A stretch of DNA of 34,677 nt from UBA4246 sp045113475 (GCA_045113475.1 JBGUIY010000326.1:1-34677), one strand, 5' to 3'. Numbered from the stretch's first letter, positions 8,475 through 17,709 are shown. Notes: generated from the letters alone by a model not told the origin. Numbers and translations are program-made.

Positions 8475-10310
8475 ATGACAGGAACGGATACCCGCGAGAC
8501 GATCGCCTATGCCCGCAGCGAAATTGAGCACTATCTCAAAAAGGCCGGGCTCCCGCAGGAGGAACTGCCGCGAATCGAGATCGAAGCGGCAGACGAAGAA
8601 AGCAAGGACTCCTACCTTTTGGAAACCGATCCCGAACGCGTGCGCATTGCCGCCGGCAATCCCCGCAGCGCCCTGATCGGAAGTTATGATTACCTGAAGA
8701 CAGCCGGCTTCGCCTTCTATGCCCCGGGCGACGACTTTACCAGGATCCCCCGGATCACGGGACGGGCCGGTCTCCCCAGCATACGCAGGCACAGCCGGGC
8801 AGGCCACGATATCCGGGGCGTATGCATTGAAGGCGCGGACGCGCTGGAGCATGTGCTTGCCTATATCGACTGGCTCCCCAAAGCGGGCATGAACCTGTTT
8901 TTCCTGCAGTTCTTCCGGCCGGACGTGTTTTTCAGGCGGTGGTACGAGCATGAAAACAACCCTCTGTTCCCGCCGGTACGACTCACCGACGCCCAGCTGG
9001 AAGATTTTGACCGGCAGATCGCCCGGGAGATCAAAAAACGCGGGCTGCTGCTGCACCGGGCCGGGCACGGCTGGACCTCCAGGGCGCTGGGCTTCTCCGG
9101 CAACGGCTGGCAGAAAGAAGAGGAACCCGCCGAAGCCGCCCTACGCAGCCGCATCGCCCTTTACCGCGGAGAGCGCCGGCTTTTCGGCGGCATCCCCGCC
9201 AACACCAACCTCTGCTACGCCCGGGAGGACGTGCAGCAGGCCCTGACGGACGACGTGACCGGCTATATCAGGGCACATCCGGAGACGGACGCGGTGCATT
9301 TCTGGCTGGCGGACACCTGCAACAACCTGTGCGAATGCGAACAATGCAGGCAGACGACGCTGTCCGACCAGTATGTGCGGATCCTGAACCGCATCGACGA
9401 AAAGCTGACGGATGAAGGGCTGAAGACGCGCATCGTTTTCCTGCTCTACCAGGAGCTCCTGTATCCGCCGGCCACCGAACGGATCAAGAATCCCGGACGC
9501 TTCATCGCCATGTTCGCTCCCATTTCGCGGACCTTCGAAACGCCCTATCCGGAGCGCCTGAAGGACGGGCCCCTGCCGGAATACCGGCGCAACGCCATGA
9601 AGCTGCCCCTCGGCATCGACGAAAACCTCCGGTACTACGCGGCATGGCGGAAGGTTTTTGAGGGAGAGGCCTTCATCTATGATTACCATCTCGGCCGCGC
9701 GGATTTCGGCGACATGGGGTATATGAAGATCGCCCGCACGCTGTTTTCAGACCTCCGCAGCCTCGACAGCCTCGGCTTTTCGGGCATGGTCGCCTGCCAG
9801 AAGCTGCGGGCTGCAATGCCCAACGCCCTTCCGATCTACCTGATGGGCCGTGCGCTGTGGGATCCCGGAGCGGACTACGGGGAACTCCGGCGCGAGTATT
9901 TTACGGGCCTGTACGGTGAGCAGGCGGAATGGATCGCCGCGTACTTCGACACCGTTTCGGAACTCAGCGACACGGATTACGCCAACGCCAACGGCCCGCG
10001 GCTCCGGCCCGACCTGACAGAACGTTACCGGGAAGCTGCCCGCCTCTCCGCCGAAGCGCTGGGACGCCTGGGATCTCTCCCCGGCGCGCAGGAGGATCCC
10101 CTGCTGCTCCGCTTCGCCTCCACCCTGGAGCAGAACCAGGCCTATGCCGAAGCCCTGGCAGCCCAGACCCGGGGCGATACCGTCGCAGCCGACGCCGCAT
10201 TCGAGCGCTTCTACGGCATCATCCGTCGGCGCGAAGCCATTTTCCCGTCGGATTACGACGTGTACCGCGCCGTCGAAGTGACGCAGAAATATACCAGATC
10301 TCAGGCCTAA
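8475..10310 (+). CDS. DUF4838-type putative glycoside hydrolase
   Basis: This 611-residue cytoplasmic protein has no signal peptide. Residues 1-95 look like the small alpha/beta domain that precedes catalytic barrels in GH20/GH67-like enzymes (IEHYLKKAG, then LIGSYDYLKTAGFAFYAPGDD). A TIM-barrel-like middle follows, with the DUF4838 signature FWLADTCNNLCECEQC around residues 276-291, containing four cysteines (282, 286, 288, 291) in C-x3-C-x-C-x2-C spacing. The C-terminal third is helical. The start is fixed by GAAGGAG ten bases upstream. It is first in an operon with a sugar ABC importer, so it probably acts on the imported glycan. I know of no firmly established reaction for this domain family. 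The hydrolase label is inference from domain type and context. Confidence 0.75.
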   Translation: MTGTDTRETIAYARSEIEHYLKKAGLPQEELPRIEIEAADEESKDSYLLETDPERVRIAAGNPRSALIGSYDYLKTAGFAFYAPGDDFTRIPRITGRAGLPSIRRHSRAGHDIRGVCIEGADALEHVLAYIDWLPKAGMNLFFLQFFRPDVFFRRWYEHENNPLFPPVRLTDAQLEDFDRQIAREIKKRGLLLHRAGHGWTSRALGFSGNGWQKEEEPAEAALRSRIALYRGERRLFGGIPANTNLCYAREDVQQALTDDVTGYIRAHPETDAVHFWLADTCNNLCECEQCRQTTLSDQYVRILNRIDEKLTDEGLKTRIVFLLYQELLYPPATERIKNPGRFIAMFAPISRTFETPYPERLKDGPLPEYRRNAMKLPLGIDENLRYYAAWRKVFEGEAFIYDYHLGRADFGDMGYMKIARTLFSDLRSLDSLGFSGMVACQKLRAAMPNALPIYLMGRALWDPGADYGELRREYFTGLYGEQAEWIAAYFDTVSELSDTDYANANGPRLRPDLTERYREAARLSAEALGRLGSLPGAQEDPLLLRFASTLEQNQAYAEALAAQTRGDTVAADAAFERFYGIIRRREAIFPSDYDVYRAVEVTQKYTRSQA

Positions 10311-10333
10311 ACGGCAGAAAGTGATGACAGCCT

Positions 10334-11272
10334 ATGACTCAGAAAGCGATCAAGATCAAACGCAACCCGATCCAGCAGAAGAACTGGATCAAGATGAACC
10401 TGTGGTGCTGGGGCTTCGTATCCCTGACCCTGATCTTCTACCTGCTGTTCCAGGGCTACCCCATCCTGTGCTCAATCTACTATTCTCTTTTCAACTGGTC
10501 CGGCATGACCAGCAGCATGACCTACGTGGGGCTGGAAAACTACCAGAACCTGCTGAAGGACAACGTGTTCTGGGGCGCTTTCAGGAACAGCTTCCGCTAT
10601 ATGATCATGGTAGTCCCGCTGGAAGTGGTCATCTCCCTGTTCTTCGCCTACCTGCTCAATGACGAAAAGCTCAAGGCCCGCACGGCCTACCGCGTCTCCC
10701 TGTTCGTGCCGGTGGTCGTCACCGCCTCCATCGTGGGTATCGTGATGATCTTCATCTGGTCCTCCAACGGCATCATCAATTACGCGCTGAAGAGCCTGCA
10801 CCTGATCGACAAGAACATCAACTGGCTGGGCAACGCCAAGTACGCCATGCGCACCGTGGTGTTCGTGTCCGTGTGGAAGGACATGGGCACCTACATGATC
10901 TACTGGCTGGCCGCCCTGCAGGGCGTGCCCGCCGACGTCATGGAAGCCGCCAGCGTGGACGGCGCGACCCGGAGCAAGACCTTCTTCAAGGTCGTGGTGC
11001 CCATGATCGCACCGACGGCCGGCATCATCCTGATCCTGTGCACCATCAACTCCCTGAAAGCCTTCGACCTGATCCAGACGCTGACGGGCGGCGGCCCCTT
11101 CTTCGCCACGGACGTGATCGCCACCTTCGTGTACCGCACCGCCTTCACCTCCGATATGGGTCTGCCGCGGTTCGGCTACGCCTCCGCAGCGGCCACCATG
11201 TTCGGTTTCGTGGTCATCATCATCGGCGCGGTGCTCAACGCCCTCAAGGGCAAGCTGCAGAAGCTGCAGTGA
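10334..11272 (+). CDS. sugar ABC transporter permease, MalF/UgpA type
   Basis: This 312-residue inner-membrane permease has about six transmembrane segments, the first around residues 27-50 (WGFVSLTLIFYLLFQGYPIL). The cytoplasmic EAA loop VMEAASVDGATRSKTFFKVV, which docks the ATPase, lies near residue 200. It is the first of a permease pair (next gene 11289-12155) served by the binding protein at 12214-13626. It begins 23 bases after the DUF4838 gene. The ribosome binding site is weak (AGAAAG), so translation may be partly coupled. There is no ATPase gene in this operon. The ligand is probably an oligosaccharide acted on by the neighbouring DUF4838 and GH3 proteins (inference). Confidence 0.94.
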   Translation: MTQKAIKIKRNPIQQKNWIKMNLWCWGFVSLTLIFYLLFQGYPILCSIYYSLFNWSGMTSSMTYVGLENYQNLLKDNVFWGAFRNSFRYMIMVVPLEVVISLFFAYLLNDEKLKARTAYRVSLFVPVVVTASIVGIVMIFIWSSNGIINYALKSLHLIDKNINWLGNAKYAMRTVVFVSVWKDMGTYMIYWLAALQGVPADVMEAASVDGATRSKTFFKVVVPMIAPTAGIILILCTINSLKAFDLIQTLTGGGPFFATDVIATFVYRTAFTSDMGLPRFGYASAAATMFGFVVIIIGAVLNALKGKLQKLQ

Positions 11273-11288
11273 GAAGGGAGGAAGCAAT

Positions 11289-12155
11289 ATGGAAATGACC
11301 AAACAGCCCGCTGCCGCCAGGCGCGTCAGACTGCCCAAGCCCGGTCGGATCGTCATCAACGTCGTGCTGATCGTCTGCTCCCTGATCTGGATCTATCCTA
11401 TCGTATGGACCATCATAAGCTCCTTCAAACCCCAGGCGGATTTCTTCAAGGAGCAGCTGACCCTGTTCCCCGCCACCTGGACGCTGGACAACTACGTCCG
11501 CGTATGGAGCAAGGCCAATTTCGCCGTGTACTTCTTCAATTCCGTCGTTGTCACGGTGTTCTCCGTGCTGCTGGTGCTGATCATGACCAACATGGCGGGC
11601 TACGTGCTGGGCCGGTACAAGTTTGTGGGCCGGGGCGTGCTGATGGCCGTATTCCTTTCCTCCATCTGCATCCCGCTGGTATCCACCCTGATCCCGGTCT
11701 ACCAGATCGTCAAGAGCATGAACCTGCTGGGCACCCGGCTGGGCCTGATCCTTTCCGGCGCCGGCGGCGCGCACGTGGTATTCCTGCTGCTGTTCTCCAG
11801 TTATTACTCCACCGTGCCGAACGAACTGGAAGAAGCGGCCAAGATCGACGGCTGCGGTTTCCTGCGCACCTTCGTCAAGGTCATGATGCCCCTGTCCTCC
11901 CCCATTTCCACCACCGTTATCATCATGGAATCCCTATGGACCTGGAACGCCTTCCAGCTGCCCCTGATCCTGACTTTGAACAACCCCACCGCACGCACCC
12001 TGGCCGTCGGCCTGTATGCCTTCAAGGGCGAGAACACCGTGGACTGGACCGGCATCTGCGCCGGCGGCGCCATCGCCATGGTGCCCATCATCGTCGTGTT
12101 CATCGCCTTCCAGAAGTTCTTCATCAACGGCATGGCCGGCGCGGTGAAGGGCTGA
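11289..12155 (+). CDS. sugar ABC transporter permease, MalG/UgpE type
   Basis: This 288-residue permease is the partner of the preceding MalF-type gene. A hydrophobic segment starts near residue 18 (IVINVVLIVCSLIWIYPIVW). The EAA loop ELEEAAKIDGCGFLRTFVKV lies near residue 180, and the family-typical end FFINGMAGAVKG is present. GAAGGGAGG lies seven bases before the ATG, and the gene starts 16 bases after its partner stops. Together they form the channel of a carbohydrate uptake (CUT1) importer. Confidence 0.95.
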   Translation: MEMTKQPAAARRVRLPKPGRIVINVVLIVCSLIWIYPIVWTIISSFKPQADFFKEQLTLFPATWTLDNYVRVWSKANFAVYFFNSVVVTVFSVLLVLIMTNMAGYVLGRYKFVGRGVLMAVFLSSICIPLVSTLIPVYQIVKSMNLLGTRLGLILSGAGGAHVVFLLLFSSYYSTVPNELEEAAKIDGCGFLRTFVKVMMPLSSPISTTVIIMESLWTWNAFQLPLILTLNNPTARTLAVGLYAFKGENTVDWTGICAGGAIAMVPIIVVFIAFQKFFINGMAGAVKG

Positions 12156-12213
12156 GCCCCGTTACGATGTTTTGCACGGGAAGTGCATCACATAAATATA
12201 AGGAGGTATCCCC

Positions 12214-13626
12214 ATGAAGAAATTCTTCTCCCTGCTGCTGGCTGCGGCCCTGGTGCTGAGCCTTTGCGGTTCCCTGACCGCCCTGGCTGACGAGCCCATC
12301 ACCCTGCGGGTGTACGACTGGTCCGACTCCACCCTGGTGTACCGCCAGAAATTCCATGAGGAATTCATGGCCAACAACCCCGACATCAAGATCGAGTATA
12401 CCCAGCTGACCATCGACCAGTTCAACAGCACCGTGGTCGGCGCGATCCAGAACGGCGAAGGCCCGGACCTGTTCCCGGTGCCCACCACCCTGAACCTGAC
12501 CACCGCCGTGTCTGAAAACTGGTTCCTGCCTATGGAAGACTATGTCTCCAAAGAGTTCGTGGATTCCTTCATGGACGGCACTCTGGCCGAAGGCGTGCAG
12601 CGCAAGAACGGCGTGCTCTACACCGTCCCCGAATCCGGCTCCCTGAGCAACTCCATGATCTTCTACAACAAGGACATTCTGGCCGAGTGCGGCCTGGAAG
12701 TGCCCAAGACCTTCGAAGACTTCCGCGCCGCCTGCAAGACCATCACTGAAAAAGGCGCCGGCCGTTACTGGGGCCTCATCGAGGGCGGCAACCAGGCCAA
12801 CCGCTGCGATATCCTGTTCCGTGCGCTGGTGCAGTCCGCCGGCGGCAAGATCTCCATCAACGGCCGCGCCCTGACCGTAAACGGCCGGGTACCCTATGAC
12901 ACCGAAGAAGTCCGCAAGGCCGTCGAACTGCTGCAGGGCATCGTGGAAGACGGCAGCCTCTATCCCGACACCTCTTCCATCTCCGCTCCCGAAGCCCGCG
13001 AGCTCTTTGCCCAGGGCAAAGCCGCGTTCCTGTGCCAGGGTCTGTGGTGCATCGGCACCTGGGCCAACGACCATCCCGAACTGAACTATGGCGTTATGGT
13101 GCCTCCCAAGGGCGCTGACAACGGCTACGTAGCCAATGTGGAAGGCGGCCCCTGGATGGGCATCTATGCCAAGACCAAGTATCCCGAAGCTGCTGCCCGC
13201 TACCTGGAAGCCTTGTATGACAACACCACCTACCACTATCAGGCCGACGTGGTGAAGTCCGGTTCCTACGTCTCCGTCATCAAGGGCGTCAACGAAGCCA
13301 ACATGGTCGACCCCGTCATGAAGGAATACTATGAAGCCGCCTCCAAGTGCATCGACATTCCGATCGCCACCAGCCGCGACGTGAAGTTCTACGACTTCTA
13401 CTCCGCAGTGGTCGGCGCTACGCCCTCCCTGGCCAGCATCACCCAGGGCATCCTGAGCCAGGCCATCGACGAGCCCATGGATTACCTGGCCGCCCTGTCC
13501 GAGGCGGAAACCGCTGCCTGGAAGACCGCCTGCGCCTCCGTCGGCATCGACTTCGCCGAGCTGGAGTTCGCCAACTGGGTCGCCGGTCAGCCCTACACCG
13601 CGGAAGACTACGCCGCGCTGAAATAA
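12214..13626 (+). CDS. extracellular sugar-binding protein of ABC transporter (family 1)
   Basis: This 470-residue solute-binding protein captures the ligand for the permease pair just upstream. It has a clear signal peptide (MKKFFSLLLAAALVLSLCG, ending TALA before DEP). The Cys at residue 18 is preceded by Leu rather than Gly/Ala/Ser, so it is not a lipobox. Cleavage by signal peptidase I after Ala25 is expected. The mature part has the family-1 pattern: a short strand TLRVYDWSD, then YRQKFHEEFMANNPDIKIEY, GEGPDLF, and a late LSQAIDEPMDYL. AAGGAGG sits eight bases before the ATG. It is last in its operon and followed at once by a perfect stem-loop. The ligand is unknown, probably an oligosaccharide. 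Confidence 0.94.
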   Translation: MKKFFSLLLAAALVLSLCGSLTALADEPITLRVYDWSDSTLVYRQKFHEEFMANNPDIKIEYTQLTIDQFNSTVVGAIQNGEGPDLFPVPTTLNLTTAVSENWFLPMEDYVSKEFVDSFMDGTLAEGVQRKNGVLYTVPESGSLSNSMIFYNKDILAECGLEVPKTFEDFRAACKTITEKGAGRYWGLIEGGNQANRCDILFRALVQSAGGKISINGRALTVNGRVPYDTEEVRKAVELLQGIVEDGSLYPDTSSISAPEARELFAQGKAAFLCQGLWCIGTWANDHPELNYGVMVPPKGADNGYVANVEGGPWMGIYAKTKYPEAAARYLEALYDNTTYHYQADVVKSGSYVSVIKGVNEANMVDPVMKEYYEAASKCIDIPIATSRDVKFYDFYSAVVGATPSLASITQGILSQAIDEPMDYLAALSEAETAAWKTACASVGIDFAELEFANWVAGQPYTAEDYAALK

Positions 13627-13637
13627 TCTGATCCACT

Positions 13638-13669
13638 GCCGTCCCGGAGTCCCCTGATTCCGGGACGGC
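13638..13669 (+). terminator. stem-loop after binding-protein gene (terminator or mRNA stabiliser)
   Basis: GCCGTCCCGGA and TCCGGGACGGC pair perfectly over 11 bp around a 10-base loop, 12 bases after the stop codon. Only a short T run follows (TTTCC), so termination may be partial and allow read-through into the ROK gene, which has no visible promoter of its own. Confidence 0.7.
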
Positions 13670-13708
13670 TTTCCAACCAACCTTCATTCCGTAAAGGGGG
13701 CATGCGCC

Positions 13709-14968
13709 TTGGCTCCGACATCCGGCCGCAACAACAGCACCGTCAAGCAGGAAAACATGGAAGCCGTCAAGCTGATGCTGTACCGGCAGGCCCCCATTTC
13801 CCGCGCCGAGATCGCCGCCCAGCTGGGGCTGACGCCCGCCACCATCACCAACATCACCGCCGCGCTCATCGCGCAGGGCGTCGTGGAAGAGGTGAAGACG
13901 GACAGCGCCGTACCGCAGCCCCGCGGCACCGGCCGTAAGCCCATCCTGATCGACCTGAAGCGGGACTGCTTCACGGTGCTGGGCCTTTCACTGGGCCGCG
14001 ACGGCACCCGGTTCTGTCTGTGCGATATGCGGGGCAGGGTACTGGCCAGCGGCAGCTACGAGATCATGAGCGACGATTACGACACCATGCTGCACCAGCT
14101 GCAGGGGATCCTGAGCCTGATCCGCCAGCAGTACCCGGAACCGTGCAGCAGGCTGCTGGGCATCGGCATTTCCACCCCGGGCGTGGTCAATTCCCACCGG
14201 GGCCAGGTCCGCAACCACATCCTCGAGCGCCAGTCCTGGCGCGGAAAGCCCCTGGCGGAAGAGATCAGCCGCTTCACCGGCCTGCCGGTCCGGCTGGAAA
14301 ACAATGTTAAAGCCCGAGGAGCCGCCATCAGCCTGTTCTGGCCAGAGCTGCTGGAAGGCGAGACCACTTTTGCCCTGTGCCACGTTTCCTTCGGCATCGC
14401 CTGCCCCTTCGTGCTGGGTAACCGGGTATTCAAAGGCGAAGACGCGGCCGCCGGCGAGATCGGAAAAATGATCCTGGAGCCGGTCGCGAACCAGGAACTG
14501 CCCGAAAACTTCAGCAGGGAAAACGCCGCCTTTGCCCTGCCGGGAAGCCTGGAATCGCTGTCCAGCGTGAACGCCATTCTGGCCCAATGCAGGCAGAGCA
14601 TGCAGTCAGACAGTGAAACGCTGCTGCACGCCCTCTGCCCCGATCCCGGGGATCTCATGCTTTCGCATGTGCTCGAAGCCCAGCGGGAGGGCGATCCCTT
14701 GGTATGCAGGATCATGGATCAGGCCATGTTTTATGTGGGCATCGCCCTGGCCAATATCGTGGACATCATCAATCCCCATCTGGTACTGCTCAGCGGCCCG
14801 GTGTTCACCAACCGGCAGAACGCCGAAACCGTGGAAAAGACCCTCACGCGCTACGCTTTCCTGCCGGACGACGACGCCGTACGCGTGGTGCCGGTGGATA
14901 TGGGCGAATACGCCGGAGCCATCGGCGCGGCGGCCAGCTGTATCGAAAAGTACTTTCTCCGGGGATAA
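13709..14968 (+). CDS. ROK-family transcriptional regulator (TTG start)
   Basis: This 419-residue sugar-responsive DNA-binding repressor has an N-terminal winged helix-turn-helix (about 12-65; ISRAEIAAQLGLTPATITN) followed by a ROK sugar-kinase-like domain (LGIGISTPGVVN, ENNVKARGAA, GEIGKM). The zinc motif typical of ROK proteins (a His after GEIG, then CxCG...GCLE) is lost: the sequence reads GEIGKM and GSLES, with no CxCG. It is thus a zinc-free regulator, probably without kinase activity. I start it at TTG 13709, eight bases after AAAGGGGG; an ATG seven bases earlier is in the wrong frame. It lies between the sugar ABC operon and the NitT/TauT-type operon. The palindromes at 8284-8396 are plausible targets. 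Confidence 0.9.
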   Translation: MAPTSGRNNSTVKQENMEAVKLMLYRQAPISRAEIAAQLGLTPATITNITAALIAQGVVEEVKTDSAVPQPRGTGRKPILIDLKRDCFTVLGLSLGRDGTRFCLCDMRGRVLASGSYEIMSDDYDTMLHQLQGILSLIRQQYPEPCSRLLGIGISTPGVVNSHRGQVRNHILERQSWRGKPLAEEISRFTGLPVRLENNVKARGAAISLFWPELLEGETTFALCHVSFGIACPFVLGNRVFKGEDAAAGEIGKMILEPVANQELPENFSRENAAFALPGSLESLSSVNAILAQCRQSMQSDSETLLHALCPDPGDLMLSHVLEAQREGDPLVCRIMDQAMFYVGIALANIVDIINPHLVLLSGPVFTNRQNAETVEKTLTRYAFLPDDDAVRVVPVDMGEYAGAIGAAASCIEKYFLRG

Positions 14969-14996
14969 CGATTTTATGAAGGAGGACGATCTTTGC

Positions 14997-15797
14997 ATGA
15001 TGCAAAGCAAGAATACCGCAGACGGAAAAAAGAGCCGCTTCCGCATCCCGGACAGGATGTGGCTGCTGTTCTCCTTCCTGGCGGCCATGATCCTGTGGTA
15101 CATCCTGTCCATTCTGCCCGCCACCTCCCGCTGCTTCCCCAACGTGGTGGAAACCATGAAGCAGCTGCCCATCATGATCCAGCGCGGGGTGCTTTGGAAG
15201 GATATCTCCTCCAGCATGATCTCTGTTTTTTCAGGCTTCGGGCTGGGCTTTGTCATCGCCCTGCCGGTGGCCATCCTGATGGCCTGGTACAAGCCGGTAC
15301 GCAATATCATTGAGCCCTGGATCGAATTCATCCGCAATATCCCGCCGCTGGCATACGTGCCTCTGGTGGTCATTGCCGCCGGCGTGGGCCGCAAGCCTCA
15401 GATCATCGTCATCACCCTGGCCACCTTCCTGACCATGTGCATCACCATTTACCAAGGCGTCATCAACATCGACGAAACGCTGATCAAGGCGGCCCGGGTG
15501 CTGGGCGCCTCCGACAAGGACATTTTCATCCGGGTCATCGCGCCTGCCTCCCTGCCCTTTATCCTGACAGCCATCCGCCTGGGCGCGTCCGTGGCCCTCA
15601 CCACCCTGATCGCCGCCGAATCCACCGGCGCCATGGCGGGCCTTGGCATGCGCATACGGTCGCTGAACAACGCCTTTGAGACCAAGCCCATGCTGCTGTA
15701 CATCATCATCATCGGCGTCATCGGCATCGTCATCGAAAAGCTGATCAAGCTGCTGGAAAGGAGGCTCACCTCATGGCAGGAGAAGCGAGAAATCTGA
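14997..15797 (+). CDS. NitT/TauT-type ABC transporter permease
   Basis: This permease of about 266 residues is of the nitrate/sulfonate/taurine (SsuC/TauC) class. It has a first membrane segment around residue 25 (WLLFSFLAAMILWYILSIL) and the BPD_transp EAA loop TLIKAARVLGASDKDIFIRV. The start is taken as ATG 14997, with AAGGAGG 11 bases upstream. A second ATG follows directly, and an in-frame ATG at 14976 precedes the ribosome binding site and is unlikely. Its end overlaps the ATPase gene by 25 bases. Known family members import small sulfonates, nitrate, riboflavin or pyrimidine precursors, not sugars, so its presence in a sugar-phosphate operon is notable. Confidence 0.92.
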   Translation: MMQSKNTADGKKSRFRIPDRMWLLFSFLAAMILWYILSILPATSRCFPNVVETMKQLPIMIQRGVLWKDISSSMISVFSGFGLGFVIALPVAILMAWYKPVRNIIEPWIEFIRNIPPLAYVPLVVIAAGVGRKPQIIVITLATFLTMCITIYQGVINIDETLIKAARVLGASDKDIFIRVIAPASLPFILTAIRLGASVALTTLIAAESTGAMAGLGMRIRSLNNAFETKPMLLYIIIIGVIGIVIEKLIKLLERRLTSWQEKREI

Positions 15798-16564
15798 AGG
15801 TACGCATCGACGATGTTTCGAAGGTGTATGAGACCCGCAACGGCCCCACCGAAGCCCTGCGCAACGTGAGCCTGGACATCTATGAGAACGAGTTCATCTG
15901 CGTGGTCGGCCCTTCCGGCTGCGGCAAGTCCACCCTGCTGAACATCATCGCCGGCCTGCAGGCCCCCACCTCCGGCAAAGCCTACTGCAACGACCACGAG
16001 ATCACCGGTACCGGCACCGAACGGGGCGTGGTGTTCCAGCAGTACGCGCTGTTTCCCTGGCTGACGGTGAAAAAGAACGTCATGTTCGCCCTGAACATGC
16101 GGGGCGTGAAGGGGCCGGAGGCGGAAGCGGAAGCCCTCGAATACCTGAAAAAGGTCGATCTGGAAAAGTTCGCCAATCATTACCCCAAGGAACTGTCCGG
16201 CGGCATGAAGCAGCGCGTGGCCATCGCCCGCGCCTATGCCGCAAACCCCGAAGTGCTGCTGATGGACGAGCCCTTCGGTGCCCTGGACGCCCAGACCCGC
16301 ACCCAGCTCCAGTCCGAGCTGCTGGAGACCTGGGAAAAGGATATGAAAACCTGCTTCTTCATCACCCATGACGTGGACGAGGCCATCCTGCTGGCGCAGA
16401 AGGTGATCATCATGTCCGCCAGGCCGGGCCGAATCAAGGAGATCGTGCCCATCGACATCCCCTATCCCCGGAATCAGGAAACCAAGCTGCTGCCACGGTT
16501 CATGGAACTGCGCAACCACATCTGGGAGCAGGTTTACAAGGAATACCTGGAAGTGCGCAAGTAA
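15773..16564 (+). CDS. NitT/TauT-type ABC transporter ATP-binding protein
   Basis: This 263-residue ATPase energises the permease encoded just upstream, whose gene it overlaps by 25 bases. It has Walker A GPSGCGKST (about 46-54), Q-loop VVFQQYALFPWL, signature LSGGMKQR (about 141-148), Walker B VLLMDEP followed by FGALD, and the switch His in FITHDVDEA. The pattern FGALDAQTR...HDVDEAILL with a short C-terminus is that of SsuB/TauB/NrtD proteins rather than the MalK type, so it is unlikely to serve the sugar permeases. AAAGGAGG lies before its ATG. Confidence 0.95.
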   Translation: MAGEARNLKVRIDDVSKVYETRNGPTEALRNVSLDIYENEFICVVGPSGCGKSTLLNIIAGLQAPTSGKAYCNDHEITGTGTERGVVFQQYALFPWLTVKKNVMFALNMRGVKGPEAEAEALEYLKKVDLEKFANHYPKELSGGMKQRVAIARAYAANPEVLLMDEPFGALDAQTRTQLQSELLETWEKDMKTCFFITHDVDEAILLAQKVIIMSARPGRIKEIVPIDIPYPRNQETKLLPRFMELRNHIWEQVYKEYLEVRK

Positions 16565-16602
16565 AGGGACTGCGTCAGCAGCCTGCGCGGAGGAGGAACA
16601 CC

Positions 16603-17709
16603 GTGGACGGATACAGCGCTTTTCCCATTCGTCTGGATAACCCCCGCGTGTGGCGCGCCTATCTGGGCGGCCGGCTGCTGGACCGGATGCACGGCCTGCA
16701 GGAGGAAAAGGACGATCACTTCCCCGAGGAATGGATCATGTCCGTCACGCCGGCGCACAACGCGAACCGGCAGATCCCCGGGGAAGGCCTGAGCACGGCT
16801 GTGGAAAGCGGCCTGCCGCTCCGCTCCCTGCTGGAAAGCGACCCTCAGCGCTGGCTCGGGAAAAGCAAAGCTGATCCGGGCGTGCTGGTCAAGCTGATCG
16901 ACAGCAGCGAACGCCTGGGGGTGCAGGTGCATCCGGACAAAGAAGCCGCAAGGCGCCTTTTCCGCAGCGAGTACGGGAAAACGGAATGCTGGCACATCCT
17001 GGACGGCCGCCGGATCAACGGGGAAGACCCCTGCGTGTACCTCGGCTTCCGGCCCGGCGTCACCCGGGAGATTTGGCAAGAGCTGTTTGACCGCCAGGAC
17101 ATTCAGGGCATGCTGAACGCCATGCACCGTTTCCCCGTTCAGCCTGGCGATACGATCCTGGTGGAGGGCGGCACGCCGCACGCCATCGGCGCAGGCTGTT
17201 TCCTGATCGAGATCCAGGAACCGACCGATTTTACGATCCGTACCGAGCGCGTCACGCCCAGCGGTTTCCGCGTCGCTGACAGCATGTGCCACCAGGGCAT
17301 CGGGTTTGAAAAAATGTTCGATGTTTTCCACTATGCCGGCCTGCGGAGCGAAGAAACGCGGAAAAAGTGCTTTGTGCCCGCGGCGGCGGTCCTGGAAACA
17401 GAGGCGGGAAGGATCACCACGATCATCGGTTACGACCGCACGCCCTGTTTCGCGCTGGAAGAGATCCGCGTGTACTCCGCAATGAAAGTGCCTGCCGTGC
17501 CCGCCTTTTACGGGCTGTATGTGCTGGAAGGCAGCGGCGTGATGCGGGCAGGCAGCCGACAGGCCCCGCTTGAAAAAAACGCCCAGTTCTTTGTGCCGGC
17601 AGGCGCTCCCGCGCTGGAAATGCTGTCGGACGCTGGCCGGCCTCTGCGTATCATGCGCTTTCTGGGGCCGAGGGAAGACGGCAGCACCATTCCCCCGTCT
17701 GTCCCGTGA
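16603..17709 (+). CDS. manA: mannose-6-phosphate isomerase, class I
   Basis: This 368-residue zinc enzyme interconverts mannose 6-phosphate and fructose 6-phosphate. Zinc ligands are visible as Gln108 and His110 in LGVQVHPDKEA, Glu128 in KTECWHI, and His193 in GGTPHAIGAG. The active-site arginine is in QEPTDFTIR. A cupin-like C-terminal half follows. It starts at a GTG with GGAGGAA upstream. It lies inside the NitT/TauT-type cassette, between the ATPase and the binding protein, which suggests co-expression with that transporter. Its product would feed the phosphofructokinase and aldolase encoded elsewhere in the window. The family is clear; a different aldose phosphate as true substrate is possible. 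Confidence 0.9.
   Translation: MDGYSAFPIRLDNPRVWRAYLGGRLLDRMHGLQEEKDDHFPEEWIMSVTPAHNANRQIPGEGLSTAVESGLPLRSLLESDPQRWLGKSKADPGVLVKLIDSSERLGVQVHPDKEAARRLFRSEYGKTECWHILDGRRINGEDPCVYLGFRPGVTREIWQELFDRQDIQGMLNAMHRFPVQPGDTILVEGGTPHAIGAGCFLIEIQEPTDFTIRTERVTPSGFRVADSMCHQGIGFEKMFDVFHYAGLRSEETRKKCFVPAAAVLETEAGRITTIIGYDRTPCFALEEIRVYSAMKVPAVPAFYGLYVLEGSGVMRAGSRQAPLEKNAQFFVPAGAPALEMLSDAGRPLRIMRFLGPREDGSTIPPSVP

Noticed and set aside
12124..13680. 518-codon minus-strand open frame
   Set aside because: Antisense to the binding-protein gene, which has a signal peptide and a strong ribosome binding site. The antisense protein is Gly/Val/His-rich without motifs.
13702..13938. ATG-started short frame before the ROK gene
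   Set aside because: The ATG is nearer to the usual spacing, but the frame encodes a motif-free Arg/His-rich peptide. The helix-turn-helix is in the TTG frame.
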